Below are positions 27,825 through 38,885 of a stretch of DNA of 41,277 nt, piece by piece. This DNA is from a bacterium (GTDB lineage: Bacteria > Myxococcota_A > Polyangia > Nannocystales > Nannocystaceae): assembly GCA_024742475.1 (NCBI GenBank), contig JANSYI010000052.1, positions 1 through 41,277 on the forward strand. Direction: 5' to 3'. Position 1 is the first letter of the stretch. The number at the start of each line of letters is the position of its first letter. The notes beneath the pieces were generated by a model. The model was given only the letters and a program-made list of their open reading frames with translations. It searched no databases and had not been told where the DNA came from. Both the position numbers and the translations under genes were made by a program.

Positions 27825-29545
27825 GGGGCACCTGTGGGCCGGAAGCGGAAGGCATCGGTTTGGGTGAGATCGACGAGCAGCTCGCGGAGGTTGTACCCGG
27901 ACGCTTCGAAGCGCGCGTGCACCTGCTCGAGGGTGCACGCGTCGAGCTCTTCGGACTCGGTCCGGCCGTACGCGAAACGGAACCATTGTTGCGCCACACA
28001 CGAGCGCACGTCGGGGCTCACGCGCAGCCGCTGCCCGAGCTCGACGGGGCCGTCGAACGCTTCGTCCTCGAGGGCGAGCCCGGCCTGGGCGAGAAAACCC
28101 GAGGCGTCGATCGTGGTGCCGTTCTCCTGGCTTCTCCAGCGGCCGAGGGCGTCGTAGTTCTCGAGGCCGAACCCGATCGGGTCCATGAGGCTGTGACAGC
28201 CCGCGCACGCCGGATCGTCGCTGTGCTGGGCGTATCGCTCTCGCGTGGTCGTGGCGTCGGAGGGCTCGGGCGGCACGAGGTCGACGTCGTCGGGCGGCGG
28301 CGGCGGGATCTGGCAGAGCAGGTGCTCGCGTACGTACAGGCCCCGCGCGACGGGTGAGGTCTCGTTGGGCTTGGCGAACACACTCATCACCCCGCCCGCG
28401 GTGACGATGCCCGAAGCCTGGCCGGGCAGCGCGACTCGCTCGAACCCGGGACCAAAGGACCCTTCGATGCCATAGAACTCGGCGAGCGCGTCGTTGACGA
28501 AGGTGTAGTCGGCGGTCAGCAGCGTCTCGAGCGAGCCGTCACCCTCCCAGAGCACGTCGGTGATGAGCGCCTCGACCTCCCGCCGCTGCAGGCCGGGGAT
28601 GTCGGCCGTGTAGGCAGGGAAGGTGTCGGTGTCCTTGGCCAGCACGTCGAGGTTTCGGTACAGCAGCCACTGCTCGTAGAAGTGCAGCGCCATGCGATGT
28701 GCTCGCGGGTCCTCGAGCATGCGTCGCGCCTGCGCCTCGATCTGCTCGGCGGTCGAGAGCTCGCCGGCCTCGGCCGCGGCGAAGAGCGCCTCGTCTGGCA
28801 TCGAGCCCCACATCAGATACGAGAGGCGGGTGGCCATCTCGTAGCCATCGAGCGGGACGGCCGCCCCATCGTCCGCGTCGACACCTGCGAGCTCGACGCG
28901 GTAGAGGAAGAACGGGGACTGCAAGAACGCCTGCAGCAACACGCCGACCGCGGTCGACGCGTCGGACTCGCTGCGGGCGTCGTCATAGAGCGCGAGCATG
29001 TCTTCGACCTCGCCCGCTTCGAGGGGACGCCGCCACGCACGGCGTCCGAACGACTCCACGAACGAGCGAAGGCACGCGTCGTCGGAAGGAGATGCGCAGC
29101 CGAGCAAGCCGGGTAAGTCGGCGGTGGCCCGCAGCGCGACGTCTTCGGCCATCTGCATGTACTTCTGCGCGACGAGTCGACTGACCGCGCCGACCTCGGC
29201 GTTGTTGTCGAAGCCCGACCCACCCTCTTCGGGCAGGTTGGCGGCGGGGTTCGTGTCGTCGCCGAGGAGGTCGAGCAAGGTGTTGTCGAGCTCGAACGGC
29301 GTCAGCCTCCGAATGGGCGCCGAGCCCGGCGAGGGGGTGTCGCCGCATGCGCTCAGCGGCCCACCGCTGTCACCGCCGCCGCTGCCGTCGTCGTCGGAGC
29401 CTCCCTCCCCGCTGGCCGTCGGCCCCGGGCCGTCGGTCCCGAAACCATCGGCGCCGACCGAGTGCCCTTCGTAGCAAGCGCCGAGCAGCACGGATGCCCC
29501 CAACATCCAGCCCCACGTCCGGACTCCACAGCGTGATCTAGACAT
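27821..29545 (-). CDS. DUF1592/DUF1588-type lipoprotein with c-type heme motif
   Basis: 574 residues. Signal MSRSRCGVRTWGWMLGASVLLGAC, lipobox Cys about 24. A Gly/Asp/Ser-rich linker follows. The domain order fits DUF1587 (RRLTPFELDNTLLDLLG), DUF1595 and DUF1592 (LSYLMWGSMPDEALFAAAEAGEL...RHMALHFYEQWL-like segment), DUF1588 (RGLYVREHLLCQIPPPP) and DUF1585. Near the C-terminus is CAGCH, a c-type heme-binding CxxCH, so this is probably a surface-exposed cytochrome. The Shine-Dalgarno GGAGAGGA (29553-29560) lies 7 bp before the ATG. An upstream frame to 29692 is ignored. It forms the first gene of the pair with DUF1552; the role may be surface electron transfer or polymer oxidation (inference). 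Confidence 0.92.
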   Translation of the reverse strand: MSRSRCGVRTWGWMLGASVLLGACYEGHSVGADGFGTDGPGPTASGEGGSDDDGSGGGDSGGPLSACGDTPSPGSAPIRRLTPFELDNTLLDLLGDDTNPAANLPEEGGSGFDNNAEVGAVSRLVAQKYMQMAEDVALRATADLPGLLGCASPSDDACLRSFVESFGRRAWRRPLEAGEVEDMLALYDDARSESDASTAVGVLLQAFLQSPFFLYRVELAGVDADDGAAVPLDGYEMATRLSYLMWGSMPDEALFAAAEAGELSTAEQIEAQARRMLEDPRAHRMALHFYEQWLLYRNLDVLAKDTDTFPAYTADIPGLQRREVEALITDVLWEGDGSLETLLTADYTFVNDALAEFYGIEGSFGPGFERVALPGQASGIVTAGGVMSVFAKPNETSPVARGLYVREHLLCQIPPPPPDDVDLVPPEPSDATTTRERYAQHSDDPACAGCHSLMDPIGFGLENYDALGRWRSQENGTTIDASGFLAQAGLALEDEAFDGPVELGQRLRVSPDVRSCVAQQWFRFAYGRTESEELDACTLEQVHARFEASGYNLRELLVDLTQTDAFRFRPTGAP

Positions 29546-29748
29546 CCCCACGTCCTCTCCAAGTCGCCGCAGCGCGCCCACGGTCTCGCTTTCTTGGACG
29601 AGTTTCGGCCCCGGTGACCGACGCGTAGCCGGCGATACGTCGAAAGGACTCGCTCGCCGATCCCTCGCCGCTCGATGCGGTTGTCCGTGCAACGTGCATC
29701 ACGGTGATTACGAGCCGGCGCCGCCCGACGTGCTAGCAACGAAGGGCG

Positions 29749-30312
29749 ATGGCGCGCATTTCAGACAGCATTCGGGCGGCCCGCGCGGCGTGGAACCGGC
29801 CCGGTCGACCCCGACCGGCGACCCGGGAGATCGCCATTCCAAAGGACGGGCAGGAGTCGGTCTGGGATTTTCCGCGGCCACCCCGGCTCGAGTCATGGTC
29901 CGAGCGCGTGAAGATCGAGTTCGCGGGCGCGACGCTGGCAGACACGAACCATGCGCTACGGCTGCTCGAGACCAGCCACCCGCCCACCTACTACGTACCG
30001 ATGGCCGACGTGAACATGGACATGCTGCGCCCCGCGGGCGGCGCGTCGATGTGCGAATGGAAGGGACAGGCGGCGTACTTCGACGTGGTTGCCCCACAGC
30101 GGGTGGCGGCCCGCGCGGCCTGGTCCTACCCCGACCCCTTCGATGACTTCGCCCAGGTCGCTGGGCACCTGGCGTTCTACTGCGCGGCGATGGACGGCTG
30201 CTGGGTGGGAGGACACCAAGCGACGCCGCAGCCCGGCGGTTTCTACGGCGGCTGGGTCACCCCGCACGTGACGGGACCGTTCAAGGGCGGACCCGGCTCG
30301 GCGGGGTGGTGA
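29749..30312 (+). CDS. DUF427 family protein
   Basis: 187 residues with the DUF427 pattern: ESVWDFPRPPRLE, FAGATLADTNHALRLLETSHPPTYYVP, CEWKGQAAYFDVV, AWSYPDPFDDFAQVAGHLAFYCAAMDGCWV, and the QPGGFYGGWVTPHVTGPFKG end. DUF427 is a small, widely spread beta-rich domain of unknown function, possibly a small-molecule-binding or enzyme fold. An Arg/Pro-rich 30-residue leader precedes the domain. It is convergent with the VWA gene with a 6-bp gap. Confidence 0.93.
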   Translation: MARISDSIRAARAAWNRPGRPRPATREIAIPKDGQESVWDFPRPPRLESWSERVKIEFAGATLADTNHALRLLETSHPPTYYVPMADVNMDMLRPAGGASMCEWKGQAAYFDVVAPQRVAARAAWSYPDPFDDFAQVAGHLAFYCAAMDGCWVGGHQATPQPGGFYGGWVTPHVTGPFKGGPGSAGW

Positions 30313-30318
30313 CCCCGC

Positions 30319-32460
30319 TCAGAACTGGTCTGCGTAGGCGTCGAGGAGCGCTGCGATCTCGTCGACCTCGGCGTCGCTCAGCTCGTCGGCCGCGTCGGCT
30401 GCCCACTGGGCCATGTTCTGGGCCACCTCCCCTGCGGCCTCGGTGTTGCCCGAGTTGGCGAGCACGCCGATGACGATCAGCGCCTTGGCGTAGCCCACGA
30501 CCACGTCGGCCTTGTGCAGGACGTGTGCGTCTTCGATGACGAGGTCTTCGATTGCGACGGTGCGCTCGTCGGAGTGCTCGACCCCAGTCAGAGGGTCGGT
30601 GTACTCGATCTCGGCCTGGATGCTGTCGCAGTCGGAGATCAGGCTCGCGTCGCACGCGGAGATGATCTGGTGAAAGGTCATCGTGTCGTTGGGCCCCAAG
30701 TGCTGCGGCTCGACCTCGGCAGGATCGCCGCTGTATTCCTCGCCGTGAAAGCTCTGGATCCCGAAGTACCAGGGCAGCGTGATCTTGGTCCGCACGTTTC
30801 GCGCGACGACCATGGTGTTGGCGAGGAAGCGATCGCCCATCATGCGGTGCGCTTCGGCGGCCTTGTCGACGAAGATGTACGCGCCCTTGCCCGCGTCGGT
30901 GACCGCGTCCATGAGGGCGTCGGAGTAGCCGCCCGCGTCGCCCACGCCCACGCCGAGCAGGTAGGTTCCCTCCCCGTCGCTGTCGGAGGCTTCGCTCGCG
31001 ATGAGGTCGATGTCGGTGACGCCAGCATTTGCGCCGCCATCGCTGATCAGCATCACGCGGTTGATGCCGTCGTCGATGTGGTGCGCGTTGGCGAGCTGGT
31101 ACGCGGCGACGAGGCCGGCATGAAGGTCGGTGCCGCCGCCGGGCCCGAGGCCCTCGATGATGCCGACGAGCTCGGGGTCGTCGGGGCCCTGCACCTCGTA
31201 GCCGTCGAGCAGCACCGCTTGGTCGGTCGACCACGTGACCATCGAGATGGTGTCGCCCGCCCGAAGTGAGGAGGCCGTCGCAAACATGGTCTCGCGCAGC
31301 ATCTCGATCGGCTCTCCCGACATCGAACCGGAGGTGTCGAGCGAGAACACGAGGTTGACCGGTGGCCGCTCGGCCGCAGACATCTGGCGGCTGCGCGCGC
31401 TGACCATCAGCGTGAACTCGCCCGTCTCGGGGTCGGTTCTGCGCATTTGAATGCCGACCTTCGCCGTCTGGTCGGTCGGGTTGTCGTAGCTGAGGTCGTA
31501 GTAGTTGAGGAACTCGTGGATGCGGACCCTCGAGGGATCGACGACGCGCCCATGCTCGATGTCCCAACGCGCGAGCACGGGTGATGCTTGCGAGTTGCTG
31601 TCGTCGTTGCTCATGTAGAGCACGAGAGGGTCATACTCGTCGGGGCACAGCGTGGGCGCCTCGGTCTGCTTTTGCGAGCGCAGGTCGAGGGGATCGAGGG
31701 CTTTGGGTTCCTCCTCGCACTGCCCCGGCTCGCAGTCGGGGTCGGCTCCGTCGCCGCACATGCACTGGCACACCTCGTCTTCGATGCAGAGTTCGTCGGG
31801 CAGACACAAGGCGAGCACGCCGTCGTTGGTGATGCTGCACCATGACCCAAACGGACAGTCGGGCTCACTCTCCGATCCGCCGCACATCGCAACGCAGGTC
31901 CCCTCGAGCGTGTCTTCCCAGACGTCGTAGCAAAGCACGCCCAGCGCGCAGTCATCGATGCCACTGACGCCCGACCCTTCGGCCGTGCACGGTTCGCCCG
32001 GCTGCATCGGATCCGGCGCGACGGGGACGCAGCGGGTGGCGTTGTGTTGGTCCCCGCCGTCATTGGCCCACGGCCCGCACTTCTCTCCCCGCGCGCAGTC
32101 TTGATCCCAGATCGAGCACTCGATCGATACGCCACCGCCGTCGGGATCGGTGATGAAGCCCGAGCTGATGCCCGTGTCACCCGTGTCGGGATCGTCGGGG
32201 TCGGACGGCTCGCCCTCCTGCGGCGGCTCGAAGGGAGGCGCACCCCAGCCCGCGTTGCCGCCGACGAGCGGCTCGCCGCCCTCGCACAGCAGCTCGGGCG
32301 CGACCGGCGCGCCGGTGGAGGTCCCGTCGGGCTCGTCATCGGTCGTACCGGAGGCGTCCGTCGTGTCGCCGGAGGCTCCGGGGGCGGATTCTGGCTCTGC
32401 GCGGCAGCTGAGGGCCAGCAGAGCGCTAAATATGGCTACGGAAGGGATGGGGCGTCGCAT
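30319..32460 (-). CDS. VWA-domain lipoprotein with Cys-rich module (YfbK-like)
   Basis: 713 residues from ATG at 32460. Signal MRRPIPSVAIFSALLALSC, lipobox Cys about 19. A Thr/Asp/Gly-rich linker follows. Residues of about 90-270 are a Cys-rich module (pattern CSIWDQDC...CGPWANDGG...NATRC, GEPCTAEGSGVSGIDDC, C...MCGG) shared by many myxobacterial surface proteins. A short YfbK-like segment (VRIHEFLNYYDLSY) precedes the VWA domain, whose MIDAS DxSxS reads DTSGSMSG, with later TISMVTWSTDQ and GGTDLHAG loops. The C-terminal quarter matches the YfbK-type tail (DDVIEDAHVLHKADVVVGYAKALIVIG-like). VWA proteins bind ligands through a Mg2+ MIDAS, so a surface adhesion or assembly role is likely (inference). 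A TTG six bases upstream is a rejected alternative start. Confidence 0.9.
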   Translation of the reverse strand: MRRPIPSVAIFSALLALSCRAEPESAPGASGDTTDASGTTDDEPDGTSTGAPVAPELLCEGGEPLVGGNAGWGAPPFEPPQEGEPSDPDDPDTGDTGISSGFITDPDGGGVSIECSIWDQDCARGEKCGPWANDGGDQHNATRCVPVAPDPMQPGEPCTAEGSGVSGIDDCALGVLCYDVWEDTLEGTCVAMCGGSESEPDCPFGSWCSITNDGVLALCLPDELCIEDEVCQCMCGDGADPDCEPGQCEEEPKALDPLDLRSQKQTEAPTLCPDEYDPLVLYMSNDDSNSQASPVLARWDIEHGRVVDPSRVRIHEFLNYYDLSYDNPTDQTAKVGIQMRRTDPETGEFTLMVSARSRQMSAAERPPVNLVFSLDTSGSMSGEPIEMLRETMFATASSLRAGDTISMVTWSTDQAVLLDGYEVQGPDDPELVGIIEGLGPGGGTDLHAGLVAAYQLANAHHIDDGINRVMLISDGGANAGVTDIDLIASEASDSDGEGTYLLGVGVGDAGGYSDALMDAVTDAGKGAYIFVDKAAEAHRMMGDRFLANTMVVARNVRTKITLPWYFGIQSFHGEEYSGDPAEVEPQHLGPNDTMTFHQIISACDASLISDCDSIQAEIEYTDPLTGVEHSDERTVAIEDLVIEDAHVLHKADVVVGYAKALIVIGVLANSGNTEAAGEVAQNMAQWAADAADELSDAEVDEIAALLDAYADQF

Positions 32461-32476
32461 GGTCAAGTCCGGCAGC

Positions 32477-32504
32477 TATGTAAGCTATCGGTCTTTTGTG
32501 CGAA
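32477..32504 (-). promoter_or_regulatory. Weak promoter candidate upstream of the VWA gene
   Basis: On the minus strand TTCGCA (complement of 32499-32504) and TACATA (complement of 32477-32482) are separated by 16 bp in the only AT-rich spot of the 58-bp gap between pcrA and the VWA gene. Both hexamers are only partial matches to sigma-70. Confidence 0.25.
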
Positions 32505-32518
32505 TGTCGAGCCCCGGG

Positions 32519-34786
<2,268 letters not shown>

Positions 34787-34845
34787 AACACGAGAGCCGA
34801 TCGGTCCGCCGCGAGCCCGCAGGTCTTGCTACGCTCCGCCGACGC

Positions 34846-37119
34846 GTGGCCGAGCCGACCAACGCAAAGCCCGCCCGCCCTTCGCTGCGGGCCCTGTCGC
34901 GACGCTACGCATGGATCGTCGTCGCGGTGTGGGCCGTGGCGTGCGGCGTGTTCGTGATGCGGGGCGCGCTGAGCGTGGAGGTGAGCGGCGATCTCGAGGG
35001 GCTGCTACCGCCCGAGCATCGCGCGGCGCCCGATCGGGGCTACCTGCTGCTGCAGCACGAAGGAGATCTCTCGCCCGACGAGCTGCTGTCGGTGGCCGAC
35101 CGGGTGCACGAGGTGCTCGACGAGGCGTGGGTGCCGATCGTCGCGCCCGCGGCCGAGCGCAACGGGTGGCTCGACGCGCACGCGCTATACCTGCTGCCGA
35201 CCTCCACCCACGAGGCGCTGGCGGAGCGGCTGACCGACGACAGCATTCGAGCCGCGGTGGACTCGCTGCGCTCGACGATGTCCTCCCCGTTCTTCGGGCT
35301 GACGATGGCCGAGTCACGTCGCGACCCTCTGCGGCTGCGAGCCCTGACCGCGGGGGTGGAAGCGCGAGCGTCGTGGGACGCGCCGGCGATTGCCAGCCGC
35401 GCCGCGCCGACGCCGGGCGGCGACCTGCTGGCGCACGACGGGCGATCGCTGCTCATGGCGACGCGAAGCCATCGCGACGGAGAAGATTTGGCGGCACTGG
35501 CAGCCCAGTCGGTGGGCGAGGCCGTGAAGATCACCGACGTGGGGCCTGGCGCGGATCGGAGGGCGGCGAAGCGCTCGGCCAACACCGCGTTCACCAAGAC
35601 CCTCCTCGTGATGCTGGCCGGGCTGACGCTGATCGTCGCGGCGGCGCTGCGGAACGTGCGACGGACGCTGGCGGGGCTGCTCTGCGTGGCCTCCGGAGGG
35701 CTGGCGTGCGCGAGCTTCGTGGCGCTCGACCCGGTGTCGGCACCCCTGTTCATCCTGGCCTTGGGCATCGCGAGCGGGGCTGCGCTGCCGCTGTCGCGGA
35801 TCTCGACGGGGGGCTGGGCGGGCCTGCTGGTGCTGGCGACGGCGCTGGTGCCCCTGGCGGCGCTGGACTTCGCGCTGTGGAAGACGTGGGCCACGCTGTG
35901 GATCGCGGTCACGCTGACCATGCGAGGCATGACGCGCGTGGTGCTGCCAGCGCTGCTCGAGGTGATGCGGGTGCCCGAGCGCGACCGAGCCGCTCGCATC
36001 GTGCTGCGGCCGAACCCGGTCATCGCGGTGGCGATCTCGATGGGACTGCTCGGCGGCGGCTGGTGGGCGATCGAGGGGCTGCGCGTCCGCGGAGCAGACC
36101 GGCTCGAGGTGGCCCCGAGCACGCACGCGACGTCCCACGTTCGCGAGACGTACTTCGACCCCGGGCTGGTGGCCCACGCCCGCACCGACGGCGATGACCT
36201 GGAGCAGGCGCTCACGCGCGCGGCCGGTGACGCCAGGGTACTCGCGACGCTGGTGCCGACCGAGGCGCGAGTGGTCGACACGCCGGGCTCGCTGGTGCTG
36301 CCCGCCGAGGAGCTCGAGCGCCGCAAGGCTGGGCTGGTGAAGCTCGACCTCACCGGCAGGCTGGCAAAGCTCCGCGAGCTGCTGAGCGCGCGAGGGTTCC
36401 GGCCCGCGGCCTTCGGAGAGTTCCTGCGCAGCGCGGCGGATCCAGACAGGGTGCCCACGCCCGCGGCTGCCCTCGAGGGTCCGCTGGCCCGATGGATCCG
36501 CGGTTATGCGGTCGAGGACGAGGGCGGCGTGTCGCTGCAGGCCCGCATCCACCTCGCGCCCGACCCGGACGTCCTGCCGCCCGCGCTGGAGACCCCCGAT
36601 GGGCGCACGCTGGTCGTGCACGGCCCGGCGATCGGCGGCCGGGTGCAGGCGCGCACGTTCCTCGACCGCCTGGGCCTGGCCGCGGGGGCGCAGCTTTGGC
36701 TCGGGGCGTTCATCGTATGGCTCGCGGTGCGGCAGTTCTCGGTCGCGCTGGCCTCGGCGCTGGCCGGAGCCTGCGTACAGGCGGGCGTGCTGCTGGCGAT
36801 GAAGCTCACCGGGGTGCCACTGTCGCCGGCGGTCCTGCCCGTGTTCCTGCTGGCGGGGGCAGCCGCCACCGTGGCCTCGGCCAGGGCGTGCCGCTCCGCG
36901 GGCGCGGGCACCCCTGTGTTTGCGACGGGCGTGCTGGCGGCGGGGGTTGGTCAGGCCACGGCTGGCCTTGCGCTGGCGGCGAGCCCGATTCCCCTGTGGG
37001 CCGACATCGGCGTGGCGGCTGCGGCCGGATCGCTGCTCGCCTCGGGCGTGGGCCTGTTCGTGGGCCCGGGGCTCGCGGCGCTGCTCGAGCGCCCCCCGCG
37101 TGAGGAGGCCGAGTCATGA
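34846..37119 (+). CDS. MMPL/RND-type membrane exporter
   Basis: 757 residues, GTG start at 34846. The layout is a two-fold repeat typical of RND/MMPL transporters. A first membrane helix (about 20-42) is followed by a periplasmic domain of about 200 residues, then a cluster of helices at about 245-380. A further helix (NPVIAVAISMGLLGGGWWAI, about 387-408) starts the second half, with a second periplasmic domain and a C-terminal cluster of helices (about 615-745). Size and order fit lipid or glycolipid exporters rather than AcrB. The LolA-like gene starts inside its last codons (ATGA), with GAGGAGG 7 bp upstream, so the two work together. Substrate unknown; lipid export to the outer membrane is inference. 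Confidence 0.85.
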   Translation: MAEPTNAKPARPSLRALSRRYAWIVVAVWAVACGVFVMRGALSVEVSGDLEGLLPPEHRAAPDRGYLLLQHEGDLSPDELLSVADRVHEVLDEAWVPIVAPAAERNGWLDAHALYLLPTSTHEALAERLTDDSIRAAVDSLRSTMSSPFFGLTMAESRRDPLRLRALTAGVEARASWDAPAIASRAAPTPGGDLLAHDGRSLLMATRSHRDGEDLAALAAQSVGEAVKITDVGPGADRRAAKRSANTAFTKTLLVMLAGLTLIVAAALRNVRRTLAGLLCVASGGLACASFVALDPVSAPLFILALGIASGAALPLSRISTGGWAGLLVLATALVPLAALDFALWKTWATLWIAVTLTMRGMTRVVLPALLEVMRVPERDRAARIVLRPNPVIAVAISMGLLGGGWWAIEGLRVRGADRLEVAPSTHATSHVRETYFDPGLVAHARTDGDDLEQALTRAAGDARVLATLVPTEARVVDTPGSLVLPAEELERRKAGLVKLDLTGRLAKLRELLSARGFRPAAFGEFLRSAADPDRVPTPAAALEGPLARWIRGYAVEDEGGVSLQARIHLAPDPDVLPPALETPDGRTLVVHGPAIGGRVQARTFLDRLGLAAGAQLWLGAFIVWLAVRQFSVALASALAGACVQAGVLLAMKLTGVPLSPAVLPVFLLAGAAATVASARACRSAGAGTPVFATGVLAAGVGQATAGLALAASPIPLWADIGVAAAAGSLLASGVGLFVGPGLAALLERPPREEAES

Positions 37120-37814
37120 AGCTTTCGCGCCGAGTGATGATGGTCGGTGGTGCAGCAGCCGTGCTCGCCCCACGCCGCGCCGAGGCCGTGGACCAGCGGC
37201 TGCTGCAAAACCGCCTGGAGCTGTGGTCGAACTACGCCCGCCGCACGAAGAACGTCATGGCCCGCCTGGTGACCACGCGCGAGACGTCGCTGCTCGACGA
37301 GCCGCTGGTCACCCAAGGCTCGATGGTGTTCGACGCCCCGACGACCCTGGTGCTGCGCGACGACGGACTCACGGGCTCATCGTCGCTCATCGAAGGCGAG
37401 CGCATCACCGTGGTGCCCAACCAGACCACCCTGGCCTCGCCGCCCGAGGTCGAGCCCGCGCTCCGCGAAGCGCAGCGGTGGCTCGCCAACCTGCTGCTGC
37501 GGTTGTTCGCCCCCCCGCCCAAGGAAGAAGGCGGCGAGCGGTCGTTGATCGAGGGCCTGCGCGTGGATGTGCCGCGTCGAAGCTTCCGCATGGAGCTGAT
37601 GCCCGCGCGCGGCTCCGTCGTGCGCAAGACGTTCCGCTCGGTCACCGTGCATCTGGATCCGGTGGTGGGGACGGTCACGCAGATCTTGATCGCGCAGACT
37701 CAGGGGGACCGGGTGCGGCTGCAGTTGAGCGACCACCGGCAGAACGTGGATCAGGCGGACGTGGACGCGGTGTTGGAGACCGTGCGCACGCGCGCTGCGG
37801 GTGCGGCCGGCTAG
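37116..37814 (+). CDS. LolA-like periplasmic lipid/lipoprotein carrier
   Basis: 232 residues. Signal MKLSRRVMMVGGAAAVLAPRRAEA (cleavage after AEA; the twin Arg gives a Tat-like look). The body has the beta-strand spacing of the LolA/LolB half-barrel: a LQNRLELWSNYARRTKNVMARL helix, VTQGSMVFDAPTTLVLRDDG, LIEGERITVV, and VTVHLDPVVGTVTQILI. LolA-like proteins encoded beside MMPL exporters are thought to ferry the exported lipid across the periplasm. It overlaps the exporter stop by 4 bp. Confidence 0.82.
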   Translation: MKLSRRVMMVGGAAAVLAPRRAEAVDQRLLQNRLELWSNYARRTKNVMARLVTTRETSLLDEPLVTQGSMVFDAPTTLVLRDDGLTGSSSLIEGERITVVPNQTTLASPPEVEPALREAQRWLANLLLRLFAPPPKEEGGERSLIEGLRVDVPRRSFRMELMPARGSVVRKTFRSVTVHLDPVVGTVTQILIAQTQGDRVRLQLSDHRQNVDQADVDAVLETVRTRAAGAAG

Positions 37815-38017
37815 CACGAGCGCGGCGGTCGCGAACACCGCGGCCGCGGCTCAGAGGAGTCGGAGCGTCGATGGTGGCGCCGCGTGGGATCGGCACTGCG
37901 CCGTGAGGCGGGACTTCTCGGGGGCGCGGGCAGCGCAAAAACGCGCTGACGAGTTGTCGGGCACGAGAGCGCAGGAGTCTCCGCCATCGGCGCTCCGAGG
38001 CGGTACGCTCGCACGGA

Positions 38018-38227
38018 GTGGAGCGCGACCTCGATCCATCAGAGCTGACCTTCGAAAGCCTGCGCACGCACTGGCTCGAGCGAGACGATGGCCGCTGGAC
38101 CGATGCCGTCGCCGAAGACATCGACATCGACCTCTTGAAGCGCAACCTCGAGCTCACCCCCCACGACCGCTTCGTCCAACTGCAGCAGATGCTGCGGATC
38201 TACTTCTCGCGCCCTCGAGAACGATGA
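38018..38227 (+). CDS. Small protein preceding a nucleotidyltransferase
   Basis: 69 residues, charged and helical, GTG start. Visible pattern: HWLERDDGRWTDAVAEDIDIDLLKRNLELTPHDRF and QLQQMLRIYFSRPR at the end. Its stop overlaps the next start (ATGA), so the two are translationally coupled. Small-protein/nucleotidyltransferase pairs of this layout occur in toxin-antitoxin systems. The start is uncertain because the GTG has no good ribosome binding site. Confidence 0.65.
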   Translation: MERDLDPSELTFESLRTHWLERDDGRWTDAVAEDIDIDLLKRNLELTPHDRFVQLQQMLRIYFSRPRER

Positions 38228-38712
38228 GTCGACATCCGCAAGACAACGAAGCCCTGCTTCGCACGTTGCTCGCGGCCGGCTTCGAGTTTGCCATCGTCGG
38301 CGGCGTCGCGGCGGTGCTGCATGGAGCGACCCGAATGACCGTCGACCTCGACGTCCTCGCGCCATTCACCCAGGCGAATCTGCAGCGACTCCTCGACGCA
38401 CTCGCACCCCATGATCCTCGCCACGCCACTCGACCGGACCTGTCGTTGCTCTATGAGACGGCGGATCGCTTGCGAGGTTTTCGAATGATACTCGTCGAGT
38501 CCCGGCTAGGCCGCCTCGACGTGCTGCCCGAGCAGCCTCCGATTGGAGACTACGACGCCGTCGATGTAGTCGACATGACGATGCTCGGACACACCGTGAA
38601 GGTCATTAGTCGCGATCATCTGATCGCGGTGAAACGAGCGCTTCCTCGCCCCCGCGATCGACGCGACGCAGTCGAACTCGAGGCCGCCAAGCGAAGCGAC
38701 GAGTCGGGGTGA
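38224..38712 (+). CDS. Nucleotidyltransferase-fold protein (MNT/AbiEii-like)
   Basis: 162 residues. Motif FAIVGGVAAVLHGATRMTVDLDVLA gives the G-G...D-x-D of the pol-beta nucleotidyltransferase superfamily (G26/G27, D41, D43), and D99 in GRLDVLPE is the likely third carboxylate. MTMLGHTVKVISRDHLIAVKRAL and a Lys/Arg-rich tail follow. Such proteins transfer a nucleotide to a partner or a tRNA; with the 69-residue upstream protein they may form a toxin-antitoxin or abortive infection module. Family assignment is by motif; activity is inference. It overlaps the preceding stop by 4 bp. Confidence 0.82.
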   Translation: MSRHPQDNEALLRTLLAAGFEFAIVGGVAAVLHGATRMTVDLDVLAPFTQANLQRLLDALAPHDPRHATRPDLSLLYETADRLRGFRMILVESRLGRLDVLPEQPPIGDYDAVDVVDMTMLGHTVKVISRDHLIAVKRALPRPRDRRDAVELEAAKRSDESG

Positions 38713-38885
38713 GCCTGGCCGTCGATTCAAGCCCGCCGAGCGGCCGTCTCGTAGCCTGCTTGCTCAGCACGGCCAGACTTCCGAATCGCGGACGTTCGGG
38801 GGTGCTGCGCGTCGCTCAGGCGGGTCGAAGGTCCGCATTGGGGACGTTCGACGAGTCTGAGCGGCTCGGCGTGACGACGGGCGCC

